A stretch of 64,000 nt of DNA, from NCBI GenBank assembly GCA_038496445.1, contig JALMLS010000486.1, positions 1 through 64,000 of the forward strand, read 5' to 3'. This DNA is from Trichosphaerium sp. ATCC 40318 (taxonomy: Eukaryota > Discosea > Flabellinia > Trichosidae). The notes under the pieces are model-generated. The model was not told where the DNA came from and did not search any database. It worked only from the letters and a program-made list of their open reading frames with translations. This document shows positions 60,320-64,000 of the stretch, piece by piece. The stretch's first letter is position 1. Every line of letters starts with the position of its first letter. Both the position numbers and the translations under genes were made by a program.

Positions 60320-61821
60320 ATGAGGAACACGCTTCATGTACTCAATAGCATCACTAGTAATAGCACTGCTCCATCAAAACCTTATGTATCAGACGATAAC
60401 TTATTTTACCTGTATACAGCATCTTCTAGCTTATCTCTTATAGCTAGCACCGTAATGGTAAGTGTAACAACAAAAAAACAATCACGTGATATACAATGAA
60501 CCCACATCAACAAAAACTAATATCTCTACCAGCTTATGAACATTATATTAAAAAGAAAGGTACAGACGCGACCTCAGCGTCTTGTACTTCAAGTTTTCAT
60601 AATAGACTATCTCATTGGATGTACAGACTTACTATCAGCCTATACGTACTGGCGCGAAGAAGACGGTACAAAAAAGAGACAACAAGAAAGTAATTCTTCT
60701 TATTTAAATTCTTTTTAGCTTTCTGCCACGTGCACGCTTACTTGGTGAATGCTAGTGAGCTTCTTCAACCTTTCATATCTGTGGTTATAGCCATAAACGT
60801 TTATTTCTTTTTGGTTAAGAAGAGGTACGCTTGGTACATACCTGTACCGGTCTTTTAAGGTGTTTTTGTAACTGTGTCCCACAGTCGCACGTCCCGATTT
60901 TCAGAACTATGTTTCGCCTTAGCAATCATACTGTTGGCTTTGTTCTTGAGTGCTTTACCATTTTTTGGTAATACGTATGGCAAGGATTATCCGTAAGTAG
61001 TTTACTGCTTTAACTTTGTTTTACCCACAAAGTACACTTTAGGTATTGTTGGATTAAACAGGATTCGGGCAACATTGGCATTGTGCACGTGATTTTTATT
61101 TCGCGGTGATGTAGCTCATATTGTTTTTGTTTAGTTGGGATTTGACAGCTTTCGTGATACCTCTCATTCTATCTTTTCTTATAATTGTCTTTTTGAACTT
61201 GCATGGCGTGTGCCACTTGCACCTCCGTACAAAGGTACTAAAAAAATCCTTTTTGGAGTAGTAAACACTCTTGTCTTGAGCTGAAGAATTTTGGTTTTTT
61301 AGGAGATGAGGTCAATGCACCATGTACGACAAATGAAGTCTTTGGCTTTCTTTAGACTTGTGGGATACCCTTTCATTATGATGTTGGTTTGGACCGGTAC
61401 ACTAGTGAGATATATAGGATATGACATGAGGGATGTAACTCCTGTACGTTTTGTTACTGTTAAATCTATTCTAATCATGTTTTTTAAGCCTTCTGGTTTG
61501 CTTATTTACATCTTTTGTACACGTCCACTTGTTGGTTTTTTCGATGCCTTATTTTATAGTGTCAGCCAACGGTTTGTTGTTCTCGGAGCTTGTTCTTGGT
61601 GTTGTACGCGTGTTTTCCCTTTTTTTTTTTGAAATGTTCTATTGTACAGTATAAGCGTTAACTCCTCTTTTTCTTTAGTCAATGAGCGAAAGCGTTCACG
61701 AAACAGCTCGTATTACGATGGTTTTTCAACTGGTGGGCGTTTAACCTTTACACAAGATGAAGATCCTTTGATTAGTCCTACTGGCCAAGCTCAAGCTCAC
61801 GCCAACAAAACGGTTAACTAA
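60320..61821 (+). CDS. Seven-transmembrane receptor, cAMP-receptor-like/family-E-type GPCR
   Basis: Spliced segments give successive membrane helices: LFYLYTASSSLSLIASTVML, then RPQRLVLQVFIIDYLIGCTD (TM2), LVNASELLQPFISVVIAINV, ALAIILLALFLSALPFFGNT followed by GKDYPYCWIK, WDLTAFVIPLILSFLIIVFL, LAFFRLVGYPFIMMLVWTGT and PSGLLIYIFCTRPLVGFFDA. The extracellular 'YCWI' motif and the order of helices are typical of Dictyostelium cAR-like and related receptors. The C-terminal tail (GGRLTFTQDEDPLISPTGQ) is Ser-rich, as in receptors regulated by phosphorylation. It begins at ATG 60320 with N-glycosylation sequons in the short N-terminus. The ligand is unknown. Exon joins between 60720 and 61240 are approximate. 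Confidence 0.75.
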
Positions 61822-62270
61822 AAAAAATCAGAGAGTTTGCGTAGACTACACGTACGTAAACAGTTGCATCCAATTTTACTTTCTTCCTGATCTTCTTTTT
61901 TTCCGTTCTTCAATCTACAAAATTCATCTTTGTGCCAATACCAATTCTTATCTAGCATGTCTCGCTCTTTTTATGTACATAGCAGCCTTTTTGTACAAAA
62001 ATTATGGCGCCATCTTGGATTACGCGTGTCTAACCTGCCAATACACGCGCCGGTCCATTGGGCAATCTAAATAAATGTTAGAGGATGCGGGATTTGTGAA
62101 TCCTTTAAGAATCTTTCTTTTTGCCTGTGACACTTGCACTAACAAGTGATCGCGATAAATCACATCTCAAATCACTGAGGTTTGACACGCACTACAAAGT
62201 TATTTTTGCCTTTCTGATAATAGCTCGTTAAGTGCATTCTTGCTTACCGTGTCACTATCCTTTTAAGCGT
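61822..62270. other. Intergenic
   Basis: Between the 7TM receptor and BTB genes. Nothing recognised. Confidence 0.55.
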
Positions 62271-63667
62271 ATGGCCCAGTCACGCCGCTCATTAGGAGAC
62301 GAAGATAGCTATTGGTCCATTTCGGAAAGCGAAGATGAGGTAAAAGAAAAAAAAGCAATAAAAGACGTCAAGAAGGCTACAACACGCGTAACCACAAAGG
62401 AAACAAGAGTAAAGGTCACCAAAAAAACAAAAAAACAAAAACAAGAGCGAGTACGCTCAACTAATACCATGGTGATATTTACCGCATGTGTAGCTCCCAA
62501 TATTAGCTGTTCACACTCCCAAAGACGTTACAGTTAAATTAAACGTTGGCGGCCGAAAATATCAAACAAAAACCTCAACACTAACCATGGTACGCCTCTC
62601 AACGCGTTTTCGCGTATCTAAGCTATTTTAGTACCCAAACTCGCTCTTAGCGCGAATGTTTTGCAATGAAAATCTGGCAAGCATTACACAGCCCAACAGT
62701 GACGGAGAATACTTTATTGACAGGTACAATAACGTTGACAGCCGAAAAAACAAACCGATAACGAAAAAATATTACAACCAAATCACAAGCACTTCAAATA
62801 GCTTACGTTCGTTTGACAAGCCAATTTTTACAAAAAAACAACTAATGTGCACTCAGAAACGGTCGTTATTTCGAGTACATATTGGACTTCTACCGGATAG
62901 GCAAGATGATAGGTACGCAGTCACATCACTGTTGTTTTATATGCATCTGAACTAAAATTGATGAAATTAAAAACAGTCGGTTGTAGTTTGTTAACAAACA
63001 TTTTTTAGTACCAACGACAGTACCTACAGAGGCTCTACAAGAGGAAATTGACTTTTTTCAGTTACCCATCTCCGTTGATGAGTTGCAGAGCTACCCACGA
63101 GGTTAGATTGCTTTAAAGTAAGCTTTTACTCTTAGTCTAATACATTGATAGGTGTCAGGTATTCTAAAATGGCATTCAGGAAGGTGAGCTAGGATGACAG
63201 AATGTAATGTTGGTATAACGAGTTAATTAGGCTTGTGAGCTATGTGGGGAGAAGTTTAAAGGTTTAGTAGAGGTAATACGAGCATGTACGTTTAATGCAG
63301 CAAAGAATGGATGCTTTCAATGTAAGATTGATTTTATGAAATCCCACGCTTACAAGCGAGCTGTGGCAGGTACGTAGCTCATTTAACAGCCTCGAAAATA
63401 AGCTCGGCTACGCGTGATAGTAAACTTTGCTTAGGCCAACAGCACGGTGGAGGCATTTGGCAAGCTAATGTTATTGATTTATGGGCAGTGGAATTCCTTC
63501 AAGACGATCAAAACCAGCGTATACTTAAACGATATCTAGAAAGAGATGGATATGACTTTATTCTACAACAACCTGTTCTAGCGTTGTTCTCTTTGAGTAT
63601 ATTATTTTTTGGCGAGCGAGAAGTAAAAAGGACCGTTGTAAAGGGTCCAAAGAAGGGTGTAAATTGA
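62271..63667 (+). CDS. KCTD-like BTB/POZ (T1) domain protein
   Basis: The N-terminal 60 residues are Asp/Glu then Lys-rich (MAQSRRSLGDEDSYWSISES...). After an intron the T1/BTB core appears: DVTVKLNVGGRKYQTKTSTL, then MFCNENLASITQPNSDGEYF followed by IDR, then GRYFEYILDFYRIGKMI, and PTEALQEEIDFFQLPISVDE, which follow the normal order of a KCTD-type BTB domain. C-terminal exons contain a CxxC-type pair (ACELCGEKFKG; NGCFQCKID) and end KGPKKGVN. KCTD proteins usually oligomerise and act as Cullin-3 adaptors; the exact role is not evident. About eight exons; start chosen as the ATG heading the acidic N-terminus. Confidence 0.75.
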
Positions 63668-64000
63668 TTTGTAAAATACAGTTGGGAGTACCAACTACAA
63701 AACCTCTAAAGTGCTGTGATATTAGTAGTGCTAGTGCTACACGTTTCTCGTTATTTGATAGCACGTAAACGTGTAGATGTACAAGTTTGTACTAACATTT
63801 GATAAGCGTCGTTGATACGATCGTTGTTAGATAGAAAACTCAGTAATTTTCAAGGTAGTTTTTGTGGGAGAATACTGGTTGTGGTTTTTGGGAGTATTTT
63901 TGAACTAATGTGACTTTCTTTTTTCAAGTTTTGTTTACTAACGATAAGATGCCAATTCGTGGGTTGCAAAGTGCGGTAATATTGTAAAGTAGGCGTAACA
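63668..64000. other. Intergenic to window end
   Basis: No gene recognised; short frames only. Confidence 0.5.

Noticed and set aside
1-64000. CRISPR arrays, bacterial operons, Shine-Dalgarno sites, insertion sequences
   Set aside because: The sequence is clearly nuclear eukaryotic with spliceosomal introns; no spaced short repeats, and no transposase or reverse-transcriptase frames were seen.

Overview
This is eukaryotic nuclear DNA from an intron-rich, compact genome, most likely a free-living protist. Genes carry many short spliceosomal introns (roughly 40-220 bp), usually with a GTACGT-type donor, and TAA, TAG and TGA all act as stops. Gene content (mitochondrial-type FtsZ, cAMP-receptor-like 7TM receptor, VIT/vWA protein, sorbosone-dehydrogenase-like membrane protein, GLTSCR1-domain protein) would fit an amoebozoan or related lineage, but nothing here fixes the species. 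Exon joins were worked out by hand from reading frames and splice signals, so small boundary errors are possible.

Layout. The window is dominated by a very large inverted duplication. The left arm (1-14561, cut by the window edge) is repeated in reverse complement at 31858-49294 or beyond, around a single-copy spacer of 17.3 kb (14562-31857). Each arm carries, from outside in: an F-box-like gene, a glycosyltransferase-MYND gene, a GLTSCR1-domain gene, RPS18, the mitochondrial ADP/ATP carrier, a gene-poor stretch, a tandem array of a secreted single-pass membrane protein, a small Q/N-rich ORF and the 3' end of a Nudix gene. The arms are not identical: the left MYND finger is frameshifted, the array has 2 units on the left and 3 on the right, and the Nudix gene is complete only on the left.

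Spacer. It holds the rest of the Nudix gene, mitochondrial-type ftsZ, a secreted zinc metalloprotease with a Pro/Thr repeat linker, a sphingosine-1-phosphate-phosphatase-like PAP2 enzyme, a tRNA-Gln/tRNA-His pair, a VIT-vWA protein with a Rab-like GTPase module whose motifs appear in circularly permuted order, and an endonuclease/exonuclease/phosphatase-family gene that starts 46 bp from the right-arm junction.

Right flank (49.3-64 kb). F-box-like protein, a helical-repeat protein with a PD-(D/E)XK-like end, an intronless F-box/LRR protein, a sorbosone-dehydrogenase-like membrane protein, an Arg/Ser-rich protein, a 7TM receptor and a KCTD-like BTB protein.

Most notable: the permuted GTPase inside the VIT-vWA protein, and the inverted duplication with its internal unequal-crossover product. 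I see no operon-like pathway; the genes are mostly unrelated housekeeping, membrane and signalling functions.
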